DNA of 64,000 bases from contig JAPDRN010000019.1 in NCBI GenBank assembly GCA_030247855.1, positions 62,001 to 126,000 of the forward strand, given 5' to 3'. This document shows, piece by piece, positions 54,584-64,000 of this stretch (positions are counted from its first letter, which is position 1; the number at the start of each line of letters is the position of its first letter). The notes below the pieces were generated by a model, which was not told the origin of the DNA, made no database searches, and saw nothing but the letters and a program-made list of their open reading frames with translations. The DNA comes from Knufia peltigerae (lineage: Eukaryota > Ascomycota > Eurotiomycetes > Chaetothyriales > Trichomeriaceae). The position numbers were made by a program, and so were the translations under genes.

Positions 54584-56515
54584 TCATTTGACTTCCCCTT
54601 CAAGATGAACGGTTTCGATGTCGCCTTTGGCATGTTGAGCTGCGTGGCCAACGTCCTCAACGCCACTGAAATCAGTCACGCCAAAAAGCTCGTCCATTCG
54701 TTCGAGGGAAACCTAGAATCTCAGTTAGCTCCAAAGGTCTTTGGGAGGGGTATAGAGCTTGTCACATACGCCTTTGGTCTCCGGCACGAGGTAATAGGCT
54801 CCAACAGCAATCGCGAAACAGAATGAACCATAAATGAAGTATGTGCCGTACCCGTGTGACCCAACAGTGTCGAGCATGACAGGGGTCGACCTAGCAACCA
54901 CCAAGTTGAAGACCCATTGCGTCGCTGCGGCGTACGAGACAGTCAATCCTCTGAGTCGCTGGGTAGATATCTCGGAACTGTATATCCAACAGCAAGGTCC
55001 TAATATCTGTTAGCCAGTGCTACAAATTAGCCCAACAGCCCCTTTTGATGCACTCACCCCAGCCAAACTGGAATGCCGCAGCAAACAGATACACAAATAC
55101 GAGAGCAGCATATCCCGCGCTGGAAACCGGGGCATCCTCTGCAGGAGGGTCAAAGCGCACATAGAAGCCCAAGTAAAACATGCAGAACCACATGAAGAAG
55201 CCGGTCCATACAAATGACCATCTTCGTCCAAGTGTGTCGGCAAGGAAAACGATGAAGATGGCGCACGAAGCCATCTTAACAATACCATACACGCCTGTCG
55301 CGAAGAGGCTGTTCTCATTACTGTGAATCCCCAACGACTCGAAAATTACAGGTGCGTAGTAATTGATCGCGTTGGTCCCCTGGTAGAGCGTAAGCAAATC
55401 TGATCTCCGCAGCAGCAAGCGAGACTGTTAAAGCCACTTACTGTCATTTGCTGAGCGATCATCAGAACAATGACCATGATGCAGCGTCGTCGATTACCAG
55501 CAATCGTCCACGCTTCCTTTGTCAATGCCCAGTAGCTGTTTCCTCCCGCTCGACCTCGCTCGGCATCCAATTGAGTCTTCATTTCCAACAGCTCGGCCTG
55601 GACGTATGGGTGGGTTGGAGGAAGTTTGCGGACACTTGACAGAATACTGGACGCCTTGTCCCAGTTATCCTTGGACGCAAGCCATCGAGGGCTTTCTGGA
55701 CAGAACAAAATCGCCACAAATAGCAAAAGTGCGGGCAATGATTGCATGGACAGTGGAACAATCCATGTAGCGTGGCCCTTGAAGTGCAACAAGGAGCCAT
55801 AGTTGATGAAGAATGCTACCATTGCTCCCATCGTTTCAAAGAGCTGATAGAAGCCAACCAAAAGACCACGAATACCACGAGGCGCGTTTTCAGCTACATA
55901 TGTAGGAGCCAGCATGGTAGCACCACCAAGGCCGATGCCTTCAACGAATCTGTTCTTATCAGCTCACAGGGTCCGATGATGGAACTTGTTCAACAACGCA
56001 CCTCCCAATATAGAAGCACACTAGACTGCCATAAGAGAGGGCCTGGAGTAGACCTCCAATGAATGCGAACACTGAAATGAAGAGTATGCTCTTCTTCCGC
56101 CCAATCCAGTCAGCCAAAGGGTTGGCAACCAGAGCACCCACAATCGCACCAGCTTGCTGTTGAACCACCGTCAGCCTTCTGCAACGCTTGAGCACTAGTT
56201 CCGCTTCCATAAGGACTTACCATGACGCTGACAAGGTTAGCCGATAGATTGGAGGCTGCGGATTTGCTGATGTCGCTGAGACCGAATTCTCTAGAAACAA
56301 GATGTCAGATTCGATCGATATCAACATACGTCGACTCGCCGTTACTTTTTGAAGTCAGGAAGCGTCAAAACGCCACCTATAATTCCGATGTCCATGCCGA
56401 AGAGTGTTCCACCAAAGCATGCTGCACTTGCAAGTGCAAACACCCTCCAGTTATACACCTCCGGAGGGTCGAGCTTGATGGCATCATTATGAACAACTCT
56501 CCTGATGAGACTCAT
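54584..56515 (-). CDS. Sugar-porter family MFS transporter
   Basis: Twelve-helix plasma-membrane transporter of the sugar porter family (hexose, polyol or quinate type). Seven exons (56515-56346, 56290-56221, 56156-56002, 55949-55442, 55379-55058, 54999-54770, 54712-54584) join cleanly into 527 residues. Landmarks: GGTLFGMDIGIIGGVL in helix 1, NPLADWIGRKKSI in the first loop, ENAPRGIRG, CPESPRWLASK, QMTGTNAINYYAP in helix 7 and VPETKGVSLERMDELF at the end. The hydrophilic tail ends VHLEGEVK. It is the intact counterpart of the decayed transporter near 26-27 kb, but the two belong to different subgroups as far as the fragments show. Confidence 0.93.
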
Positions 56516-58380
56516 TCTGGCAGATGTGGTGAGAAGCGTCCAAAAGAGAAGAGCAAGTTGCCACAAGCCAAAATTCCAAACAAGGGTTCAACAGAGTTAG
56601 ATATATACCTGGAGCATCTCCAGGCTTTATCGTGGTAGTCGCATGCTGTCGAGCTGTGGCATTCAGGCGAGTGGCCTCAGGTCAGTCGAGCTTCCTGGCT
56701 GAACTCCAGCAGATCAACACGTTTGGGGCCCATACTGGGGACTCCGCGTTATGGCGCGATGGAATGACCCATGTTGAAGATGGAATCACAAGTCGGTGGG
56801 GCGGGGCAGGATTCTGCTCATGTGTCGAATAGCGATCGGCCATACATTGCCACTCCACCCCTAAAGAGTTAAGATATTCAAAGACTTGACAGGCATTGCT
56901 GATCTACTTCGCTTTGTTGTAACGTTCCCTCACGACTCAAGACTGACTTGCAGGAGGCCATGAGAATGTAGCATTCATTAGGCTAAACTTTTCAGGCTAA
57001 AAACCTTTGTTTACTACCAATAAGCAGTGGATACCTACATACCTAGGTACTGACAGATGAACATTCAGAACCTCTATTCTACGATGTCACCCGCGGAAAA
57101 TGAATCAGATAGGGTGCTAGAAATGACCTCGATAATTGAGGTATGTATGTTTCAGCAGTTGGACTATGGTGCCATACATGCACTATCTCAAATCGCAGTG
57201 CTGAGTGTGTCACCAACAGTGAATACTGTATGTAAGTCCAGGAATATGATCTGTTGTCAATCACAGTTTCGCTTTCACGTCGCACATTCAACACAGAAAT
57301 TGTACGTCTCTTTCTTGAACTGACAGCGTTTGAATATGGCACATTGTCTCAAAGCTGTCATCCTTCACTCATGTGGCTTCCTATAAGTCCGAGGTGTCTC
57401 GCCGCAACAAGCTACAACCATCTTGCCTCCCCATATCCGGTATTTTTATCGAGACACCTTTCCAGCTGAGTTCTTGTTCCCTGCTATGCTTGTCCCTTCC
57501 CATTGATCTATCCGTGATCCTGACGATGGGAGTAATAATTGCCCCATGCAAAGTCTCGCCCTGCGCCGAATGAAGATTAAATATCCTTGCTCTATGCTTA
57601 ATATATAGCTCCATCAAGATGAACTCCATCCTCAAACATGGCCGCCGCTACTACTGATTCCTGCCAACAATTCTGTCATTCAGATGGCATGCACTGAAGA
57701 AAGAGTGTGAATAGTGGCCAGAGCAGGTTAAAGATATGTTGCCTCCAGCTACAGACAGCCACTATTCGAAGAGACAAGAAGCAAGAAGCTCATCATTCGT
57801 CTCGCATTAATCTTCCTGTACAACAGTTCTCTGAATATGATCCTGCGGACTTCTCAATTGACCCAGTGCCCTTGATGGTGGTATACTTGTCGAATCCGAC
57901 AATATCGATGATAATCATCTATTGAAGCAACTATTGAACAGGAGAGAGACAATGCCGGGGCCATTTCTCAGGCTGAGGAATCTTCTTCTCTAGACGAGGA
58001 AAGAGAACAATTTGATGAGCTAGAAGTCATTGAGGACTATATCATCACGAGAGTTATTAAAGGCATGGACGATCATTGGCTCCTTTGACCAAAACATCAA
58101 TTTTATATAACTGTGTGGGATCAGAGAGAGCAGATCGATCAAGCAGAGAAGAGTTTGAAAGCGCTGTGTAATGAAAGGAAGACAAAAGACACACAGCATC
58201 CTTGACCCTTGGACCACAAGGGAAGTCTACGAATAAGTGATTGGACCTCTTGCTGGAAATGCGAAGAACGGGTGTTTTCAAGAATTTGAAATGGAGCCTC
58301 GTCACCCTTTCAAAGAGAACCAGTTTCTTCATGGTACTTCGCCTTCCCAAATTCAGCACCCCCGAAATGTTACTCTACTA
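56516..58380. other. Intergenic region containing one copy of a diverged repeat
   Basis: Includes the sugar transporter promoter, then the left direct repeat (56871-57010). From 57600 onward short coding-like stretches appear, for example REQFDELEVIEDYIITRVIK near 58000, in two frames broken by a TGA at 58086-58088. These may be the 5' part of the next gene, or a decayed piece of it. Confidence 0.4.
56871..57010 (+). repeat. Diverged direct repeat, left copy
   Basis: Shares in the same order aagata, aagacttgaca, gcattgctg-like, aacgtt, cacgactcaaga, cattcatt and acttttcaggct with the right copy at 60194-60358. Spacing between blocks differs by small indels. The copies are about 3.3 kb apart and flank the intron-dense gene. 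Confidence 0.6.
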
Positions 58381-58382
58381 AG

Positions 58383-58620
58383 ATGAAGCAGAATATCATG
58401 GACGACCTACACACCTATCCATTACAGACGACAGCCGCAACGAAAGGTAAGGTTCTTGGTCAGGGCGCCTTGGAAAAGGATCCTATTTTTGCTGAGTACG
58501 TGCAGAAGTACAAAATCCTCAAGCCAGAAGATTGTTGGGTCTTCCTAAACTGCATCCTCCGAGAAGACTTCAGCAAATGGGCACAGAGCGGTGGAGTGGC
58601 TAGGCCTTGAGACACAAATT
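58383..58620 (+). other. Coding-like segment, possible 5' exon of the DUF3716-type gene
   Basis: A 75-codon open stretch starting at an ATG with protein-like composition (EKDPIFAEYVQKYKILKPED, then CWVFLNCILREDF). It lies on the same strand as, and just upstream of, the gene at 58913. I could not place a splice junction joining them, and the following 300 nt change frame. It may be an exon of that gene or a relic. Confidence 0.35.
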
Positions 58621-58912
58621 CAGGACACCAAAACCCTTCGAAGGAGCGCTCGTAACTCAGATGAAGTCGATGGTGAGCTCCAACCTTGCGCTAAAGAATC
58701 GCAAACTTCCATCTTCTTAGTCAGTTGTCCAGGTTGTACTCCTGAATGCATTGTTCCGACCTTATATATAATACACCGGGAATCATGTACGCATAAGCAT
58801 GGAAAACTCGAGACAGCGTGGAAAGCGAAGAAGAAGTAGGCGAAAAAGAAAGAAGAAATCGGCATCAATTTCTCCACCGAAGATGGCTACTTCACATGAA
58901 TCTCCTCAACAG

Positions 58913-60133
58913 AAAAATGGCCAAGATTGAGTATCAACAGGAGATTTCTCGCACTGCAATTCGACAAGACCTTGGATACGTTTGAGAGAAGTCTACAATG
59001 GAAGTTGCTTGCTGCAACAACTCGACTTCTACGCACACCAGAGCCGTACTCTTCCAAAACAATCAGACAGTGTAAGTTGGGTCGTAGCTCTTGCGACCCA
59101 GCAGCGCCAAACCTGGTATCCAAAAGTGTACCTGCGTGTTAAAACATAGTCGCTGGGTATGCTGAGGCATACCTGATGCAGCAAGTTGGAAAGGTTAATA
59201 AGAAAGGTAAGTGTTTCTCCTCGAAACTCGGCGTAAATAATCGTAATAGAATGCATTCCTTGTGGCGCCTCCCAAGGTCCCTTTACAGTCTGTAAAAGTG
59301 TTGCCGGTGAGCTTAACGGTGGTAAGTTTTCTTCGTCTTTTGCTGTAACGAGTCGTAACATTGTGTATTAGCTTGTGCAAGTTGCCACTGGGGACAACGC
59401 GCTGCCAATTGTTCACTCAATGCGAGTAAGTCCTTTCCCTGCTGCCTGTTACGATTGTATGCTGATGGAAAATAGAAAGACATGACGATGCAACTCACCG
59501 TGTCAGGACCAAGTAAGTATTTGTCTGTTTTTGGTCGTATCGATTCGCAACTAACATTGATCCAATCAGCAAGACACTGATCTAATATCATTCCAGAATG
59601 CAACCAGAAACACAGTTAATCTTACGACAATCCGCCTCTATAAATCCGCACGAAACGCTCCAAAATTTCATACCTTCAGCTGAACAGGAATTCATCAAAC
59701 AGCGTCAATACTCTCTGCGAACGGGCATGGATATAGATGTTCAACTCTTCAAGCACCGTTCTCTGTGTATGTCGGCACTTGACACTTGCTCATCACTCTA
59801 ATACTATTGATCTTGGCGGCAGTGTGGAGGTTCACCTCCCAGGTAACGACCATTTCGAAATTCCGGATTGAAGATTGAGCTTTGGATGCCCGGCAGTTAG
59901 AACCCCTGCGAGAATTGGTCCGCAGTGTGCTCCCCGTGATCCTGGCAGCATCGGCGAGTTTTGACGGAAACTTCACGTCGCATATGCAAAAACTCTACAA
60001 GAATCACTTCCACTTGAATGGAGTGAACAAAACCGTCGATTGGAGTGACGGATCAAGGCGTACATGGGTTCGGTCAATGAGACAAACAAGGCATGAACAG
60101 AGTCGTCTATTTGATTTCATCCTGGATATTTAG
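58913..60133 (+). CDS. Intron-dense gene with a split DUF3716-like cysteine module (5' end unresolved)
   Basis: Eight consecutive exons are supported: 58913-59071, 59150-59206, 59250-59321, 59372-59425, 59476-59512, 59597-59766, 59823-59842 and 59897-60133. All have GT-AG borders, introns of 43-84 nt and matching phases, giving about 270 residues to the stop. The start of the first listed exon (after aacag) is tentative. Joined exons three and four read CIPCGASQGPFTVCKSV then NGACASCHWGQRAANCSL, the C-x2-C, GPF-x2-C, C-x2-C, C pattern of fungal DUF3716 proteins, whose function is unknown. Upstream is a helical segment (RRFLALQFDKTLDTFERSLQ); the C-terminus is QLEPLRELVRSVLPV and onwards. Upstream exons must exist but could not be fixed, and the gene may be partly decayed there. 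Confidence 0.62.
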
Positions 60134-60893
60134 ATATATACATCTTTTGACTCCATCATTCGACCGACCGTACCCGCGAAAAATATATGTATCAAGATAT
60201 ACGAAGACTTGACAAGCGTTGCTGGCGTAGTTCAAGTTACTATGAAGTACAACGTTCTTCCACGACTCAAGAATTGTCACTGTCATTCATTGAGGTTGTG
60301 GGGATGGCGCATTCAATCTCCAGATTGGGCCGGACTTTTCAGGCTGAAAACCCTTTGGTGTGTGAGAGTTAAAACAAGGTCGTCTAGTCATTACGTTTGT
60401 AGAGTAAGCTTAGATGTTGCTGACCTGCCGTTCTGCTTTGATGAGTCCATATGCCGAAGGCATGTTGTCGTGTTAAGTAGGGACCACCTTCCTTCCTATT
60501 TGGGCTCGTGGATTCTTGCCAAGGCCGGCAGAAAGAGGGCATAACGCTGTACGGAGGACTTCATCGGCAACCTGACAAGCTGGATAGGCACGAAATGGGG
60601 GGTTACGGCAAATGACTTTCTGCGGCCGGCTAAATCCCAGACGAAATGGAGAGTGAGATTACACGCACATGATAACCGACGTTGAGAGACACCTGTAGGA
60701 CCTTCGGTGAAATCATATACCGAGTGTCCTTGATTGTCCTTGATTGTCCGACGGCCAACGGTGAGATTGCTCACAGCATCACTCGCCATCTTGTCATATG
60801 ACACTTTCACCAAGGTTTCGATGAGCCTGTTGCGGTTCTATGTGATTCAAGTGACCGTGGTAAATTGCCGTGTGTAACGACAAGTTCTTTGTA
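60134..60893. other. Intergenic region containing the right copy of the repeat
   Basis: Begins after the stop of the DUF3716-type gene, contains the right direct repeat (60194-60358), then the 3' flank of the DUF2264 gene. A duplicated ccttgattgtc occurs at about 60726-60748. No gene supported. Confidence 0.5.
60194..60358 (+). repeat. Diverged direct repeat, right copy
   Basis: Partner of 56871-57010, same orientation. Best-conserved blocks are aagacttgaca, cacgactcaaga, cattcattgagg and acttttcaggctgaaaacc. It is about 25 nt longer than the left copy. Confidence 0.6.
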
Positions 60894-62905
60894 CTAACTC
60901 ATTCGCTGCCTGACCCACACAGGGATGCGAGGTCGCCTGTCCCACTGTGCCTGCCACTTCTGCTGATATCCCTGTACGGTGTTAGGCATGGCAAAGACCG
61001 CTGTGGCTAGCCATACGTCTGCGTTGGCCTCGAGGTCCATGGCCAGACTAGGCAACACAGACCTGCTCTCGGTCAAATTGCTGTTCGCATCTTCGTCCAG
61101 CACGCGACCTAGACGACCACCCTGATTATGATGCATCTCGACGATTCCCACCACACCACCTCTGGACATGGCCAAAGCTTCCCCTACAGCTTCTCTCTTG
61201 CCCTCGGTGTTGTTGTTGCTGTTGTTGTCCTGGTCACTCACCAAATGGGATAGTTCTCGCTCATCTTTCTGCGCCACTCCATGTAAGCTAAAAGCACCTT
61301 CACTCGTCTTGACCGCCCGGTTGCCCATCGAAACATGATGAACGCGGAGGTGCCAATTAGGTGCTTCTTCGGTGGGAGGAAGCAAGTAGGTCTCTATCGA
61401 TACATCTCGCCACGGTTCCCAGGAAGAGATCAACACCGGATAATTGTCCTCCATAATCTCTAGCCTTGCGTTTATAGGCTTTTTCCGGACCCTCCATGTC
61501 TCCCCGGCGTCATCAGATAGTGCTATCGTATTGTCTCCTCCGATGGCCTCGACAAAATAACCACCGGTTGGCACCGAATATCCAAAGGCAGAAGAATACG
61601 CAAACTTTCCATATTTTGACTCCGAGGCCCTCATGGGATAGTGACACATTTGCCCCGAGGAGAGGAGGAAAGTGTGCCCTCCACGTCTGATCATGATATG
61701 ACGAGGGTGTTTCAACGGCACAATTTCTGGTATCGAAGGAGAAGGGAACGGCTCCTCCTTGCTGGTCCAGAACGGATGCGACTCTGGGACTGCCAGGCAA
61801 GCAAAGCTCAACATGAACCAATAAGTGGACCCGTGAGAGTTGTAATTCTCGGACATGAACTGGTTGGGGTAGGTGTAGCCAATGTTGAAAGTCCCTGTTG
61901 TCGCTAGGATGTCTCGCTGTAGAGACCAATATCTAAGGTTGCGAAGTAAAAGTCCTTTGACAACTCCCCAGGTCAGAGGAGGTTCAAGCTCGAGGCCGGC
62001 GAATGCCACAGCTGCCCAGAAGCCGGCCATGGCAAAGCGATACGTCAAGGACCGACCAAAAGTGATGGCTCGACCTGCATTCATTGGTTTAGTCCTGATC
62101 GATGCATAGAGATGAGAGTCCATATACCTTGTTCGTCAAAGTAGTGTACAAAATCCCTCGCATACCGTCTTGCCCGTGCCTTGTACTCTTCGGCGCGCTT
62201 CCTGTCTTCGTCGCCGTTGATCTTCGCATACAGCAGTTGGAGGTATTGTATAGCGTAAGATCCAGAATAGTAGTCCATCTGGAGTGTATCTTCGGGTCCA
62301 TCGTTCGACCAACCGTCTCCACGGTAGAATGTGTCGAGATGATCAAGATCTGCTTCCAGGCGTTGGGCATCATATGTTGCACCGTTCTTCATCAATGCAA
62401 GATTGGCAAAAACCCGGAACCACAACCAATTGGTGTTTGGCATTTCTTTCCTGTTGATGTCGAGCCACCGCTGGACGTTCAATCGTTCTTTGTCCGCTAA
62501 TGGGTCCCAAAATTGCTTGGGGGCAACGCACAATGCAAACCCCAGTGGGCACATTTCGACCATGCGTTGGTCCATGTCCTTTGACCAGCCCCAGAACTCC
62601 GGGTGATCAGGGTTCGTCCCATTCCTCAACCCTTCCAGCCAAAGTCCCGTTCCCTCCTGAAAGTCGTCACCTCCGGCGAGCAAAGCGGCCAACCCCCACA
62701 TGGGTCTCGTGAAGCCTTCGAGCTGGGCGCCTGCCTCATCGTAGCGGGTTGCCGTCGCCCCAAGCCGAAGTCTGGTTCGTGCAGGAGAAAAGAAAGGCAA
62801 GAGTGGCCTCAACAAAGAAGTACACGCCTCGAGGACGTCAGATCGCTCGGCCAGGCGACTGTTGAGTGAAGTGAAGTAAAGAGTCTGTGAGTGGTTTGAA
62901 GACAT
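60894..62905 (-). CDS. DUF2264 domain protein
   Basis: Large protein of the DUF2264 family, probably a carbohydrate-active (alpha/alpha-barrel, glycosidase- or lyase-like) enzyme; its activity is not established. Two exons (62905-62128, 62074-60894) give 652 residues. The N-terminal domain includes FTRPMWGLAALLAGG, PEFWGWSKDMDQRMVEMCPL, MPNTNWLWFRVFANLAL and GDGWSNDGPEDTLQMDYYSG, all hallmarks of the family. The C-terminal half is beta-rich (FAYSSAFGYSVPTGGYFVEA) with an Asn-rich low-complexity insert (DQDNNSNNNTEG). There is no signal peptide. The start is the ATG of MSSNHSQTLYF; the open frame runs 12 codons further upstream, probably by chance. Confidence 0.9.
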
Positions 62906-63475
62906 CTTTAGCCGAAAAAAGGCTTGAACACCTAGAAACATACACCTGAAGCCGCGAAAGAAGATCTAAAATAGATTCATTCTGTCCGCATAGACTTACA
63001 TAGACTTTACTGTTGAGGACACAGTACCTCTACTCGAATGGGTAATCATCATTTCGCCCATCCAGAACCTTTTGATGTACCGGCCTGTGTTCCACTGATG
63101 GACATCTAATGCCCCGTATGTATTTTAGGCTCGATGGGCACCTATACGGGGACTCCATAGGAGAGGGCATTCAAATTGTGGGGACGGAGTTCTCATATTG
63201 CGTGGGGAATGCCAGCATTGTCCCACGTCGGCCTTGTCCATCTGCAAGCTGTACTCACAATAGTAGATTAAAGATTGTGGCTGGGATCAAACTGATACAT
63301 TGCATTCATTAATTCCTGAAACTTGGAAGTCGTTGCAGTCCTAATGTTCCACACCCTCGTATCATCATACCTTATTGTACAGTCGTCGTCAATCACAGTC
63401 CAGAACCTTTGGGTCTCGAGTCGAGAACCTCTGTTACACAAGCAATGAGGATCTGAAGACTCGACAAATAATGCA
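62906..63475. other. Intergenic upstream of DUF2264 gene and downstream of RFA2
   Basis: 570 nt with the DUF2264 promoter and the RFA2 3' flank. Short frames only; no recognisable element. Confidence 0.6.
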
Positions 63476-64000
63476 TTATACTTCTAGAACTGCCCAGGTA
63501 TTGTCATCCACGGTCGTGAAGATCATCCCAATCGCTAGCAGCTCCTCTGCGCCCTTGTAGACTTCAGAGACAGGCATACCCATCTGTGAAGCAATCATCT
63601 GCACATGAAGGCCCTCGTTGCTCTGTGCGGTGTTCTTAAGTGTCTGGAAGACTTTCCGTCCCAAGGGTGAGATGCTTGAGAGTGCACCATCCGCCGCGCT
63701 TGCGAATTGCTGTCCTCCACCATTCGTGGTTTGCTGGCCATGTGTTTGGTTTGCCTGAGGTGGCCCTCTTGTGAAAAAGAGATGCACCGCAGTAGCTTCC
63801 AGCAGGTGATAATTGATCTCGTTGAAGTCGGTGATGGGTCGAATGACGTGCGCACCGATATGCCGTTTGTTGTTGAATGATTTTAGTTTGCCCCAAACTC
63901 GACAATATCCATTCTCAACTAGCTTCGGTTTGCCAGATTCGACACCGTCCATTCTGTCCTCCTTACTGGACTCGGCATCGATCCATTGCTTAACTTCGAT
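63476..64000 (-). CDS. RFA2: Replication protein A 32 kDa subunit (partial)
   Basis: Middle subunit of the single-strand DNA binding complex RPA, needed in replication, repair and checkpoint signalling. Only the C-terminal 174 residues are in the window; the frame is open to the right edge and the 5' part lies beyond it. Visible are the end of the OB fold (ENGYCRVWGKLKSFNNKRHI, followed by IRPITDFNEINYHLLEATAV), a Gln/Gly-rich linker (QTHGQQTTNGGGQQ) and the winged-helix domain (FQTLKNTAQSNEGLHVQMIA to the C-terminal TWAVLEV), which contacts repair factors. No intron was seen in this part. Confidence 0.93.
   Translation of the reverse strand: MEVKQWIDAESSKEDRMDGVESGKPKLVENGYCRVWGKLKSFNNKRHIGAHVIRPITDFNEINYHLLEATAVHLFFTRGPPQANQTHGQQTTNGGGQQFASAADGALSSISPLGRKVFQTLKNTAQSNEGLHVQMIASQMGMPVSEVYKGAEELLAIGMIFTTVDDNTWAVLEV

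Noticed and set aside
57057..57323. 88-codon plus-strand frame after the left repeat
   Set aside because: Includes a GTATGT-like donor inside and no family character; could be a leader exon of the next gene but nothing links it.

Overview
The window is nuclear DNA of a filamentous ascomycete. Most genes carry short (about 43-80 nt) GT-AG introns with CTAAC/CTGAC-like branch sites, and the gene set is typically fungal: PFA3-type palmitoyltransferase, PPG1 phosphatase, SSN8 cyclin C, Zn2Cys6 and C2H2 regulators, and an Atg22-family transporter. Pezizomycotina, probably Eurotiomycetes and perhaps Chaetothyriales, fits best. That placement is an inference from gene style, not a measured phylogeny. 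Exon models were built by hand from splice signals; unless noted, exon lengths sum to a multiple of three and the joined frame has no stop.

Layout. 0.2-16.3 kb is a dense housekeeping block: a SAL1-type calcium-regulated mitochondrial carrier (-), SSN8 (+), tubulin cofactor D (-), an uncharacterised protein (+), DNA polymerase delta catalytic subunit (-), Rho-GDI (+) and PPG1 (-). 17.4-27.3 kb looks like a small catabolic or nitrogen-scavenging neighbourhood: a 13-exon hydantoinase/oxoprolinase-DUF917 fusion (-), divergent from an Atg22-like transporter (+), followed by a Zn2Cys6 regulator (+) and the wreck of a sugar-porter transporter (-). 28.3-36 kb holds an orphan disordered protein (+), a short-chain dehydrogenase with a mitochondrial-type leader (-) and an SH3/RasGEF protein of the Cdc25 type (-).

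38-39.6 kb carries a salicylate-hydroxylase-like flavin monooxygenase (+). A gene-poor 4.6 kb follows, then a C2H2/fungal_trans regulator (+, with a uORF), a tail-anchored Ubc6/UBE2J-like E2 (+), a PFA3-like DHHC enzyme (-), a GNAT acetyltransferase (-) and an intact seven-exon sugar transporter (-).

56.9-60.4 kb is the least ordinary part. Two diverged direct repeats about 3.2 kb apart bracket an intron-dense gene in which a cysteine module of DUF3716 type is split over three tiny exons, so no single open frame reveals it. The window ends with a DUF2264 protein (-) and the 3' part of RFA2 (-).

No rRNA, tRNA, CRISPR array or intact transposon was recognised.
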